Source of the DNA: Modestobacter sp.
Lineage (GTDB): Bacteria; Actinomycetota; Actinomycetes; Mycobacteriales; Geodermatophilaceae
Reading direction: 5' to 3'
NCBI GenBank assembly: GCA_025963425.1
Contig: JAOPUQ010000162.1
Coordinates: 1 to 16,686, forward strand
DNA length: 16,686 nt
Shown piece after piece: positions 7,250 to 13,696 of this stretch. Both the position numbers and the translations under genes were made by a program. Under the pieces are notes generated by a model. The model did no database searches. It was given only the letters and a program-made list of their open reading frames with translations, and was not told the DNA's origin. Every line of letters starts with the position of its first letter. Positions within the stretch are counted from its first letter, which is position 1.

Positions 7250-8337
7250 GTCCCGCACCGGTCCGGTTCGGCATCGTCGGAACCGGCTTCATGGCGAAGG
7301 TGCACGCGCACGCCGTGCGGGCCGCCGGTGGGGTGGTGACCCAGGTGGTCGGCAGCTCGCCGGCGCGCACGGAGCAGGCGGCCGGGGCGCTGTTCGCGCA
7401 CCGGGCCGCGGGCTCGGTGGCCGAGCTGGTGGGCTCGGCCGACGTCGACGTGGTGAGCATCTGCACGCCCAACCACCTCCACCACCCGATGGCCGAGGCC
7501 GCGTTGGCCGCCGGCAAGCACGTGGTCTGCGAGAAGCCGCTCGCGGTGGACCCCGCCGATGCCGAGCACCTGGTGGCCGTCGCGCGGGACGCCGGTGTGG
7601 TCAACGCCGTCCCCTTCGTCTACCGGTTCTACCCGACGGTCCGGGAGGCGCGGGAGCGGATAGCCCGGGGCGACGCCGGCCGGCTGTGGATGCTGCACGG
7701 CTCCTACCTGCAGGACTGGCTGAGCTCACCGGCGGCCACCAACTGGCGGGTGGACCCCGCGCGCGGCGGCCCGTCCCGGGCCTTCGCCGACATCGGTGTG
7801 CACTGGTGCGACCTGATGGAGTTCGTCACCGGGCATCGGATCGTGTCGCTGACCGCGACGACGGCCCGGGCGCACGACGCCCGGGGCGAGGGCGCGGAGT
7901 CGGTGGCGACGGAGGACGGCGCGGCGGTGCTGTTCCGGACCGACCGGGGGGCCAGTGGCTCCGTGCTGGTCAGCCAGGTCTCACCCGGGCGGAAGAACGC
8001 CCTGACGTTCTCCTTCGACGGGACCCTGGCCTCCTACGCCTTCGACCAGGAGCGGCCGGAGACGCTGTGGGTCGGCGGCGTGGAGAGCGACCTGGTCGTG
8101 CGGCGCGACCCGGACCACCTGTCGACGGCGGCCGCCCGCCACGCGACACTCCCGGCCGGCCACCCGCAGGGCTACCAGGACTGCTTCAACGGCTTCTTCG
8201 CCGACGTCGTCGCCGCCGTGCACGGTGGGGACATCGGCGGGCTGCCGACCTTCGCCGACGGCCTGCGCGCGGCGCGCGTGACCACGGCCGTGGTGGAGTC
8301 CGCGACGACCGGCCGCTGGGTGGACGTCAGCGGCTGA
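7246..8337 (+). CDS. Gfo/Idh/MocA-family NAD(P)-dependent oxidoreductase
   Basis: The 363-aa cytosolic dehydrogenase has an N-terminal Rossmann fold (FGIVGTGFMAK, GxGxxG near residues 11-16), the CTPNHLHHP strand-loop and the family's EKPLA motif (E96-K97-P98). The catalytic-domain motif is RAFADIGVHWCDL, with D182 and H186 as likely active-site residues. Relatives oxidise sugars or cyclitols, for example myo-inositol 2-dehydrogenase, glucose-fructose oxidoreductase and 3-keto-sugar forming enzymes. The GTG start at 7246 is chosen because it forms a 4-base GTGA overlap with the permease stop and the Rossmann fold begins at once; the frame open further upstream is an out-of-frame reading of the transporter genes. 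It is the last gene of unit 1. With no kinase nearby, it most likely oxidises the freshly imported, unphosphorylated substrate. Confidence 0.94.
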   Translation: MSPAPVRFGIVGTGFMAKVHAHAVRAAGGVVTQVVGSSPARTEQAAGALFAHRAAGSVAELVGSADVDVVSICTPNHLHHPMAEAALAAGKHVVCEKPLAVDPADAEHLVAVARDAGVVNAVPFVYRFYPTVREARERIARGDAGRLWMLHGSYLQDWLSSPAATNWRVDPARGGPSRAFADIGVHWCDLMEFVTGHRIVSLTATTARAHDARGEGAESVATEDGAAVLFRTDRGASGSVLVSQVSPGRKNALTFSFDGTLASYAFDQERPETLWVGGVESDLVVRRDPDHLSTAAARHATLPAGHPQGYQDCFNGFFADVVAAVHGGDIGGLPTFADGLRAARVTTAVVESATTGRWVDVSG

Positions 8338-8362
8338 GGACCCGCCCGGCCCGGGCGGGTCC
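8338..8362. terminator. Bidirectional hairpin terminator between unit 1 and the ROK gene
   Basis: A perfect inverted repeat, GGACCCGCCCGG and CCGGGCGGGTCC around a single central C, fills the 26-bp gap between the convergent dehydrogenase and repressor genes. It could end transcription from both sides. There is no T tract. Confidence 0.8.
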
Positions 8363-8363
8363 G

Positions 8364-9665
8364 TCAGGCGGCGGGCTCGTCGGCGATCTCGGGGAACCCG
8401 GCCGGTGAGCCCGCCGGCAGCCACCGGCCCAGCCGATGACGGCTGAACAGCTCGTCGAGGACCATGTGGGCCGCGCCGGGCAGCGCAGGGTCGGGTGTCA
8501 GCGTGGACCGGGTGATCCGCAGCTCCCTCGTCGCCAGGGGCAGCGACCGCCGGTAGACCGTCTCGCGCACCGACGCGAGGAGCAGGTCACCGGCCGACGC
8601 GACCCCGCCGCCGAGCAGGATGAGAGAGGGGTTGAAGAAGTTGACCAGCGTCGCCAGCGTCTCCCCGACCAGCCTGCCGGAGCGGCTGAGCAGCTCCACG
8701 GAGACCGCGTCCCCGTGCTGAGCGGCGACCGCGACCTCCGCGGCCCCGATCTGCTGGCCGGTGGCCAGCAGGGCCTGCAGGTGGCGGCTCCGGCCCTCGG
8801 CCGCGGCCTGCGTCCCGTCCCGGCTCAGGGCCGCGCCGCCGGCGAGCGCCTCCAGGCAGCCGATGTTGCCGCAGCGGCAGACGATGCCGCTGGCGGCGTC
8901 CACGGTGACGTGCCCGATGTCGCCGGCGGCTCCGTTGGCACCCCGGTGCAGCCGGCCGTCGGAGATGAGGCCCGCGCCGATGCCGGTCCCCATCTTCACG
9001 TAGATGACGACCTGCTCGCCCTGGGCGGCGCCCATGCGCAGCTCGCCGAGCGCGTTGAGGTTCACGTCGTTGTCGACCCACACCGGGACGGCGAAGCGGT
9101 CGGCGAGGCGGCTGCGCACCTGGTAGCCATCCCAGCCGGGCATGATCGGGGGGTTGACCGGTGTGCCGGTGGCGAACTCGACCGGGCCCGGCAGGCCGAC
9201 CCCGATGCCGTAGACCGGGGCCCGGGGCACCGAGTCGCGGGCGAGCAGGTCGTCGAAGAGCTCCTCCACCCGGGCGAGCGTCCGGTCCGGGCCGGCGGCG
9301 ATGTCGGCGGGCTCCACCACCGACGCCAGCAGGCGCCCGGTCAGGTCGGTGATCCCGGCGGCGATGTGGCTGGCGCCGAGGGGGGCGACCAGGACCAGGC
9401 CGGCCTGCGCACGCACCGACAGCTCGCGGGGCGGCCGGCCGCCCGTCGAGCGGCCCAGGTCGCTCTCCACGAGCAGTCCGCTGTCCAGCAGCTGTGCGAC
9501 CCGCTGGGTCACCGCGCCCCGGCCCAGACCGGACAGCCGGGCCAGCTCCGGGCGGGAGCGTGCGTGGCCGCCACGCACGAGGTCCAGCACCACGACGAGG
9601 CCGTCGAGCTGGTCGGTGCTGACGGGCGCCCGGCGGACCGGTGCCGACGATGTGTCCTCCGTCAA
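8364..9665 (-). CDS. ROK-family transcriptional regulator (XylR/NagC type)
   Basis: The 433-aa protein has an N-terminal winged helix (about residues 17-85: LARLSGLGRGAVTQRVAQLL as recognition region, STGGRPP as wing) followed by a ROK sugar-binding domain. Signatures include GIGVGLPGPV, the DNDVNLNALGE block (N199, D200), YVKMGTGIGAGLI and the zinc motif CRCGNIGCLEA (C263, C265, C270, with H252 in GDIGH). The first start in frame is GTG at 9719, but a TTG at 9665 preceded by GGAGGA with 6-base spacing is much better and places the protein start close to the helix domain. The family usually represses sugar genes and is released by the sugar. It diverges from unit 2, and a dyad 30 bp upstream of its start suggests self-control. 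Confidence 0.93.
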   Translation of the reverse strand: MTEDTSSAPVRRAPVSTDQLDGLVVVLDLVRGGHARSRPELARLSGLGRGAVTQRVAQLLDSGLLVESDLGRSTGGRPPRELSVRAQAGLVLVAPLGASHIAAGITDLTGRLLASVVEPADIAAGPDRTLARVEELFDDLLARDSVPRAPVYGIGVGLPGPVEFATGTPVNPPIMPGWDGYQVRSRLADRFAVPVWVDNDVNLNALGELRMGAAQGEQVVIYVKMGTGIGAGLISDGRLHRGANGAAGDIGHVTVDAASGIVCRCGNIGCLEALAGGAALSRDGTQAAAEGRSRHLQALLATGQQIGAAEVAVAAQHGDAVSVELLSRSGRLVGETLATLVNFFNPSLILLGGGVASAGDLLLASVRETVYRRSLPLATRELRITRSTLTPDPALPGAAHMVLDELFSRHRLGRWLPAGSPAGFPEIADEPAA

Positions 9666-9694
9666 CCGAGCTCCTCCGTCATCACCACGGGCCG

Positions 9695-9716
9695 CTTGAC
9701 TTCTGCATGCGTCAAG
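9695..9716. promoter_or_regulatory. Putative ROK operator (inverted repeat) in the divergent promoter region
   Basis: The dyad has arms CTTGAC (9695-9700) and GTCAAG (9711-9716) around a 10-base centre TTCTGCATGC. Its left half, TTGACTTCTGCATG, nearly repeats the element at the unit 1 promoter (2560-2573). It lies between the repressor and unit 2 starts, where autoregulation would be expected. The TTGACT may also act as the -35 box of a plus-strand promoter. Confidence 0.65.
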
Positions 9717-9724
9717 CACAACAT
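9696..9724 (+). promoter_or_regulatory. Likely promoter of unit 2
   Basis: TTGACT at 9696-9701 is followed after 17 bases by CAACAT at 9719-9724, which matches the -10 consensus only at the key A and T positions. The -35 box coincides with the dyad, parallel to the arrangement at 2560-2589. The -10 call is weak. Confidence 0.45.
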
Positions 9725-9745
9725 ACCCACACGGCTGCTAAAGCA

Positions 9746-9793
9746 GGAGGCGTCGAGCCTCCGGCTCCACGTCGCCAGCACGGGAATGTTCCC
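9746..9793 (+). repeat. Two small hairpins in the unit 2 leader
   Basis: GGAGGC (9746-9751) and GCCTCC (9757-9762) form a perfect 6-bp stem with a 5-nt loop. GGGAA (9782-9786) and TTCCC (9789-9793) form a second short dyad. Both lie in the roughly 85-nt untranslated leader before the GTG at 9815. No known riboswitch is recognised. Confidence 0.4.
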
Positions 9794-9814
9794 CTGTCCC
9801 GCTTGGAGGCACTG

Positions 9815-10735
9815 GTGAAACTCGGTTTCCTGACGGCGTGCCTGCCGCAGCGCAGCTTGCCCGACATCGCGGCCTGGGCCGGCGAGCAGGGCTTCGAGGC
9901 CCTCGAGGTGGCCGCCTGGCCCGCGTTGGGGGACCGGCCGTTCACCGCGACCCACCTGGACGTCGACGGCTTCGGGTCGGAGGACGCCGACCGGGTGTCC
10001 GCGTTGTTCGAGCAGCACGGTCTGCAGCTGTCCTCGCTGGCCTACTACGACAACAACCTGCACCCCGACCCCGACGAGCGGGCCGCCGTCAACGCCCACG
10101 TGGCTTCCTGCATCGATGCCGCCGCGCTCCTCGGCGTGCCGACCGTGGGCACCTTCGTCGGCCGTGACCCCAACCTGACGGTGGCCGAGAACCTGAAGGC
10201 CGCCGAGAAGCTCTTCCCACCGCTCGTCGACCGGGCCGGCGAGAAGGGCGTCAAGATCATCATCGAGAACTGCGTCATGGAGGGCTGGCACCCCGACGGC
10301 TACCCGGGCAACCTCGCCTACTCCCCGGAGCTGTGGGAGTGGATGTTCGACCTGGGGCTGTACCTGAACTACGACCCCTCGCACCTGCTGTGGATGGGCA
10401 TCGACCCGGTCGAGGCGCTGCGCCCGTACGTCGACCGGGTGGCCCACGCGCAGGCCAAGGACCTCGAGGTCTTCCCGGAGCGCCGCAACCGGTACGGCTG
10501 GCCGGGCAAGTCCGTCGTCCGCGAGGACCCCTGGGACGTGGGCTGGTGGCGCTACCGGGTGCCCGGACTGGGGCAGGTGGACTGGCGTCGGGTGGTCGAC
10601 ACCCTCTACGAGGGCGGCTTCGACGGCGTGCTGTCCGTCGAGCACGAGGACCCGGTCTGGGGCGGCACCGAGGAGCGCGTGCACACCGGTCTGCAGGTCG
10701 CGCACCGCACCCTCCGCCCGCTGATCGTCGCCTGA
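9815..10735 (+). CDS. Sugar phosphate isomerase/epimerase-family TIM-barrel protein
   Basis: This is a 306-aa cytoplasmic protein of the xylose-isomerase-like TIM-barrel superfamily, distinct from the IolE-like protein of unit 1. The likely metal site is E151 (IIIENC), D187 (NYDPSHL), H211 (VAHAQAKD) and E276 (SVEHED), the E-D-H-E set of tagatose/psicose 3-epimerase-like and related enzymes. An insert between H211 and E276 (about residues 217-255, with RRNRYGWPGK and GWWRYRVPGLG) probably shapes the substrate pocket. The GTG at 9815 is chosen because GGAGG stands 5 bases upstream and the first beta strand (MKLGFLTACL) starts immediately; the frame upstream to 9641 runs through the promoter. 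It is the first gene of unit 2, with the SDR 72 bp downstream. Substrate unknown. Confidence 0.88.
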   Translation: MKLGFLTACLPQRSLPDIAAWAGEQGFEALEVAAWPALGDRPFTATHLDVDGFGSEDADRVSALFEQHGLQLSSLAYYDNNLHPDPDERAAVNAHVASCIDAAALLGVPTVGTFVGRDPNLTVAENLKAAEKLFPPLVDRAGEKGVKIIIENCVMEGWHPDGYPGNLAYSPELWEWMFDLGLYLNYDPSHLLWMGIDPVEALRPYVDRVAHAQAKDLEVFPERRNRYGWPGKSVVREDPWDVGWWRYRVPGLGQVDWRRVVDTLYEGGFDGVLSVEHEDPVWGGTEERVHTGLQVAHRTLRPLIVA

Positions 10736-10767
10736 GACCTCGGGGCCGGCTCGCACCGCCCCGACCA

Positions 10768-10787
10768 CCGCTGCTGCCTGGCAGCGG
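10768..10787 (+). repeat. Intercistronic hairpin between isomerase and SDR genes
   Basis: CCGCTGC (10768-10774) and GCAGCGG (10781-10787) form a 7-bp stem with a 6-nt loop, 33 bases after the isomerase stop and 20 bases before the SDR start. It may be a processing or partial-termination element. There is no clear promoter for the SDR in the gap. Confidence 0.45.
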
Positions 10788-10807
10788 ATCACCGAGAGGA
10801 ACCTGAA

Positions 10808-11620
10808 TTGGGCAAGCTGGATGGCAAGGTCGCCGTCATCACCGGCGGTGGGCGCGGTCAGGGCCGCTCGCACGCGGTGCGGCTGGCGAGCGAGGGTGCC
10901 GACGTCGTCATCTGCGACATCACTCAGCAGGTGGGGTCGGTGCCGTTCCCGACCGGCGAGCCCGGGGACCTGGAGCAGACGGTGGCCGCGGTCGAGGCGC
11001 TCGACCGCCGGTGCGTGGCGCTCGAGGCCGACGTGCGCAGCACCGCCGACATGCAGCGTCTCGCGGACACGGCCATGGCGGAGTTCGGCCGCATCGACTT
11101 CCTGCTGGCCAACGCCGGGATCCTCAGCCTCTCCGACAACACGTGGGAGCTGACCGACGACCAGTGGGACGACATGATCGACATCAACCTCACCGGGGTC
11201 TTCAAGGCCTGCCGTGCGGTCGTGCCGCACATCCGCGCCGGCGGGAACGGCGGGTCGATCATCATCACGTCCTCGATCGCCGGTCTGCGCGGCGTGGCGG
11301 GCTGCACCCACTACACCGCCGCCAAGCACGGGATCGTGGGCCTGATGCGCACGCTCGCCCGGGAACTCGCCCCCGAGTCGATCCGGGTCAACACCATCCA
11401 CCCGACCGGGGTGGACTCCCCGATGTCGAACAACGACTTCTTCCCGAAGTGGCTCGACGAGCACGAGGAGCTCGGCAACGCCATGCGGTTCAACCTGATG
11501 CCGGTGGACTCCATGCCGATGGCCGACGTCTCCGGCGTGGTCGCGTTCCTCTGCTCGGACGAGGCCAGGTGGATCACCGGCTCGACCGTGCAGGTCGACG
11601 CCGGCTTCATGCTGAAGTAG
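10808..11620 (+). CDS. Mycofactocin-coupled SDR-family oxidoreductase
   Basis: The 270-aa short-chain dehydrogenase has a cofactor loop TGGGRGQGRSHAVRLA (residues 12-27), NAG at 102-104, N127 and the active-site set S156, Y169 and K173 (YTAAK). The RGQGRSHAVRLA block, the extra segment after the second beta strand (about residues 38-55), and HYTAAKHGIVGLMRTLARELAP plus HPTGV are hallmarks of the mycofactocin-coupled SDR family, carveol-dehydrogenase-like. Such enzymes hold NAD tightly and are thought to pass electrons to the peptide cofactor mycofactocin. The start is TTG at 10808 with GAGAGGA 7 bases upstream. No mycofactocin biosynthesis gene lies in the window, so the cofactor must be made elsewhere in the genome if the assignment holds. 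It probably oxidises an alcohol group of the imported substrate or an intermediate. Confidence 0.9.
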   Translation: MGKLDGKVAVITGGGRGQGRSHAVRLASEGADVVICDITQQVGSVPFPTGEPGDLEQTVAAVEALDRRCVALEADVRSTADMQRLADTAMAEFGRIDFLLANAGILSLSDNTWELTDDQWDDMIDINLTGVFKACRAVVPHIRAGGNGGSIIITSSIAGLRGVAGCTHYTAAKHGIVGLMRTLARELAPESIRVNTIHPTGVDSPMSNNDFFPKWLDEHEELGNAMRFNLMPVDSMPMADVSGVVAFLCSDEARWITGSTVQVDAGFMLK

Positions 11621-11630
11621 CCCCTGCACC

Positions 11631-11671
11631 CCCGGACCGCCGTCCTGCCTCGTTGCGGACGGCGGTCCGGG
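11631..11671. terminator. Strong hairpin terminator between convergent genes
   Basis: A perfect 15-bp stem, CCCGGACCGCCGTCC (11631-11645) and GGACGGCGGTCCGGG (11657-11671), encloses an 11-nt loop. It directly abuts the stop codon of the minus-strand flavoenzyme gene, so it can serve both unit 2 and the minus-strand trio. Confidence 0.88.
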
Positions 11672-13198
11672 TCAGCGGCCGGCGAGCAGGTGCTGGGCGG
11701 CGGCGAACCCGCCCAGCCCGCTGACCGCCCCGCCGCGCACGGTTCCGCCGGAGGACGCCGCGACCACCCGGGGGTGCGCCGTCGCGACGCCCCAACCGCC
11801 CACCTGCTCCGGCGTCTCGGCCACCGGCCAGGACAGGTCGCCGTGGAAGATGTGCCCGCCCGGCATCGCCAGCGACGCCTCGACGTCCAGCGGTGAGGAC
11901 GCCTGCAGGCACGGTCGGCCGTCGGCGTCGCGGGCCAGGCAGCCGGCCAGCGGCTCGGTGAGGTGCGCGTCCAGCTGGGCCAGCACCCGGCGGACCGCCT
12001 CGTCGCGGGTGCCGGCCGGGTCGGTGGCGTACAGCTCGGCGGGCGTGTGCAGCCCGAACAGGGTCAGCGTGTGCAGCCCGGTGTCGCCGACGATCGTCGG
12101 GTCGCTGAGCGAGTGGCAGTACACCTCGAACGGGATGACGTCGGGCAGCTGCCCAGCCGCCGACTGCGCGTACGCCGCGTCCAGCTGACCGGCGGCCTCG
12201 TCGATGTGCACCGTGCCGGCGAACACCGCTGCGGGGTCCGCGCCCGAGCGCAACCCGGGCAGCCGGCTCAGCACCATGTTGACCTTGAGCTGGGACCCCG
12301 ACGGCCGCGGCCCGGGCGCCGTCCCGAGCAGGTCGTCGAGCACCGCCGGGGCTGCGCCGCTCACCGCGTGCCCGGCGTCCACGGCATGCCCGCCGCCCTC
12401 GGCGTCGGTCCAGTGCACCGTGACGCCGTCCTGCCGGGTCTCGATCGCGGTGACGGTGGCGCCGGTCCGCAGCTCGGCGCCGGCGGCGCGGGCCGCGGTG
12501 GCCATCGCCCCGCTGACCGCGCCCATGCCGCCGACCGGCACCCGCCAGCGGCCGGTGCCGTTGCCGACCAGGTGGTAGAGGAAGCAGCGGCCGGCCAGCC
12601 CGTCGGCGGCGTGCAGGTCGGCGGAAGTGCCGATCAGCCCGTCGGTCAGCGCCACCCCGCGGACGACGTCGTCGGCCAGGTGGTCGCCGACCACGTCGGC
12701 CAGCGGGCGCTCCCGCAGGTCGTGCCAGAGCCCGGCGTCCCGCAGCCGCCCGGCGAGCGCCGCCTCGTCCAGCAGCGGCTCGGTCAGCGTGGGGGCGAGG
12801 TCCTCGGCCAGCGTGCCCAGCCGCCGGTAGAACCGCTGCCAGCCGGCGAACTCCGCGTCGGAGCCGGTGAGGTCGCGGAAGGACGCCGCGGTGGCCGGGC
12901 CCTCCTCGCGGCCGACGAGCAGGCCGCCGGTGCGCCCACCGCGCCGCAGCGGCGTGTACGAGGCCACCGCGCGGTCGACCAGGGTGACCGGCAGCGTGAG
13001 GTCGCGAACGATGCGGTCGGGCAGCAGGCTGACCAGGTACGAGTACGCCGAGATCCGGACGTCGACGCCCGGGAAGATCTGGCTGCTCACGGCGGCGCCC
13101 CCCAGGGAGCCCAGCCGCTCCAGCAGGAGCACCGACCAGCCGGCCCGCGCCAGGTAGGCAGCCGCGACCAGGCCGTTGTGGCCGCCGCCCACGACCAC
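11672..13198 (-). CDS. FAD-dependent oxidoreductase, phytoene desaturase/PYROXD2-like
   Basis: The 508-aa flavoprotein opens with the dinucleotide-binding loop VVGGGHNGLVAAAYLARAG and the ribose-binding acid of LLLERLGSLGG (E27). It belongs to the COG1233 amine-oxidase/phytoene-dehydrogenase-like group, with a second FAD segment near the C-terminus (GGHIFHGDLSW, then GGWGVATAHPRVVAASSGG and a closing GAVSGLGGFAAAQHLL helix). Length is usual for PYROXD2-like proteins; the substrate is unknown and carotenoid chemistry is not implied. The conventional start GTG at 13198 leaves the first beta strand clipped and has no ribosome binding site. A CTG at 13234 would add 12 residues ending in HYDA, complete the strand, and has GGAG 5 bases upstream. 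It overlaps the stop of the acetyltransferase gene (CTGA). I give the conventional start but think 13234 is likelier. Confidence 0.9.
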   Translation of the reverse strand: MVVGGGHNGLVAAAYLARAGWSVLLLERLGSLGGAAVSSQIFPGVDVRISAYSYLVSLLPDRIVRDLTLPVTLVDRAVASYTPLRRGGRTGGLLVGREEGPATAASFRDLTGSDAEFAGWQRFYRRLGTLAEDLAPTLTEPLLDEAALAGRLRDAGLWHDLRERPLADVVGDHLADDVVRGVALTDGLIGTSADLHAADGLAGRCFLYHLVGNGTGRWRVPVGGMGAVSGAMATAARAAGAELRTGATVTAIETRQDGVTVHWTDAEGGGHAVDAGHAVSGAAPAVLDDLLGTAPGPRPSGSQLKVNMVLSRLPGLRSGADPAAVFAGTVHIDEAAGQLDAAYAQSAAGQLPDVIPFEVYCHSLSDPTIVGDTGLHTLTLFGLHTPAELYATDPAGTRDEAVRRVLAQLDAHLTEPLAGCLARDADGRPCLQASSPLDVEASLAMPGGHIFHGDLSWPVAETPEQVGGWGVATAHPRVVAASSGGTVRGGAVSGLGGFAAAQHLLAGR

Positions 13199-13230
13199 GG
13201 CGTCGTAGTGGGCGGCGCGCGCGCCGGCGA

Positions 13231-13689
13231 TCAGGCCAGGCTCCGCTCGAAGTACAGCGACCAGTCGTCACGGTCGCCGACGTAGTGCCCGAACGCGCTG
13301 GTCGGCTGATAGCCGGCCCTGGCGTAGAGCGCCACCGCCTCCGGCTGCTTCGGGCCGGTCTCCAGCCGGAGCGTCGTCCAGCCGCGGCTGCGGGCCTCGT
13401 CCTCGAGCGCGGCGAGGATCACCTTCGACAGGCCGCGCCCGCGCGCCTGGGGGACGACGTACATGCGCTTGATCTCGGCGCTGTCCGCCGCGAGCGGGCG
13501 CAGGGCGCCGCAGCCGACCGGGGTGCCGTCGTCGTCGGTGGCCAGCAGGACGATCGCCACGTCGGCCGCCGAGGGCGGAACGCCGGGCTCGCTGTCCGGG
13601 CCGTAGCGTCCGCGCAGCTCGGTCTGCTGGGCGGCGGTCAGGCGCTGGACGACCGGATCGTCCCAGGCGGCGGGGGAGAGGCGGACCAT
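13231..13689 (-). CDS. GNAT-family N-acetyltransferase
   Basis: The 152-aa protein has the GNAT fold: the acceptor-side N-terminus is followed by strand AIVLLATDDDGTPVGCGALRPL and motif A, KRMYVVPQARGRGLSKVIL. The QARGRGLS loop there binds the acetyl-CoA pyrophosphate. Motif B follows as TLRLETGPKQPEAVALYARAGYQP, and GDRDDWSLYFERSL closes it. It resembles small actinobacterial GNATs that acetylate amines or amino acids, but the substrate cannot be inferred. The ATG at 13689 is chosen; the frame stays open to 14007 but that part is the neighbouring gene read out of frame. It lies 7 bases downstream of the 180-aa protein gene and immediately upstream of the flavoenzyme, probably one transcript. 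Confidence 0.9.
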   Translation of the reverse strand: MVRLSPAAWDDPVVQRLTAAQQTELRGRYGPDSEPGVPPSAADVAIVLLATDDDGTPVGCGALRPLAADSAEIKRMYVVPQARGRGLSKVILAALEDEARSRGWTTLRLETGPKQPEAVALYARAGYQPTSAFGHYVGDRDDWSLYFERSLA

Positions 13690-13696
13690 CGGCCGA

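Noticed and set aside
9662..11629. 655-codon minus-strand frame opposite unit 2
   Set aside because: It is an antisense shadow across the epimerase and SDR genes. It is longer than either real gene but shows no recognisable domain, and it also crosses the promoter region.
11963..13285. 440-codon plus-strand frame opposite the flavoenzyme gene
   Set aside because: The minus strand carries a full FAD-binding protein. The plus frame is a Gln/Arg/Pro-rich shadow.
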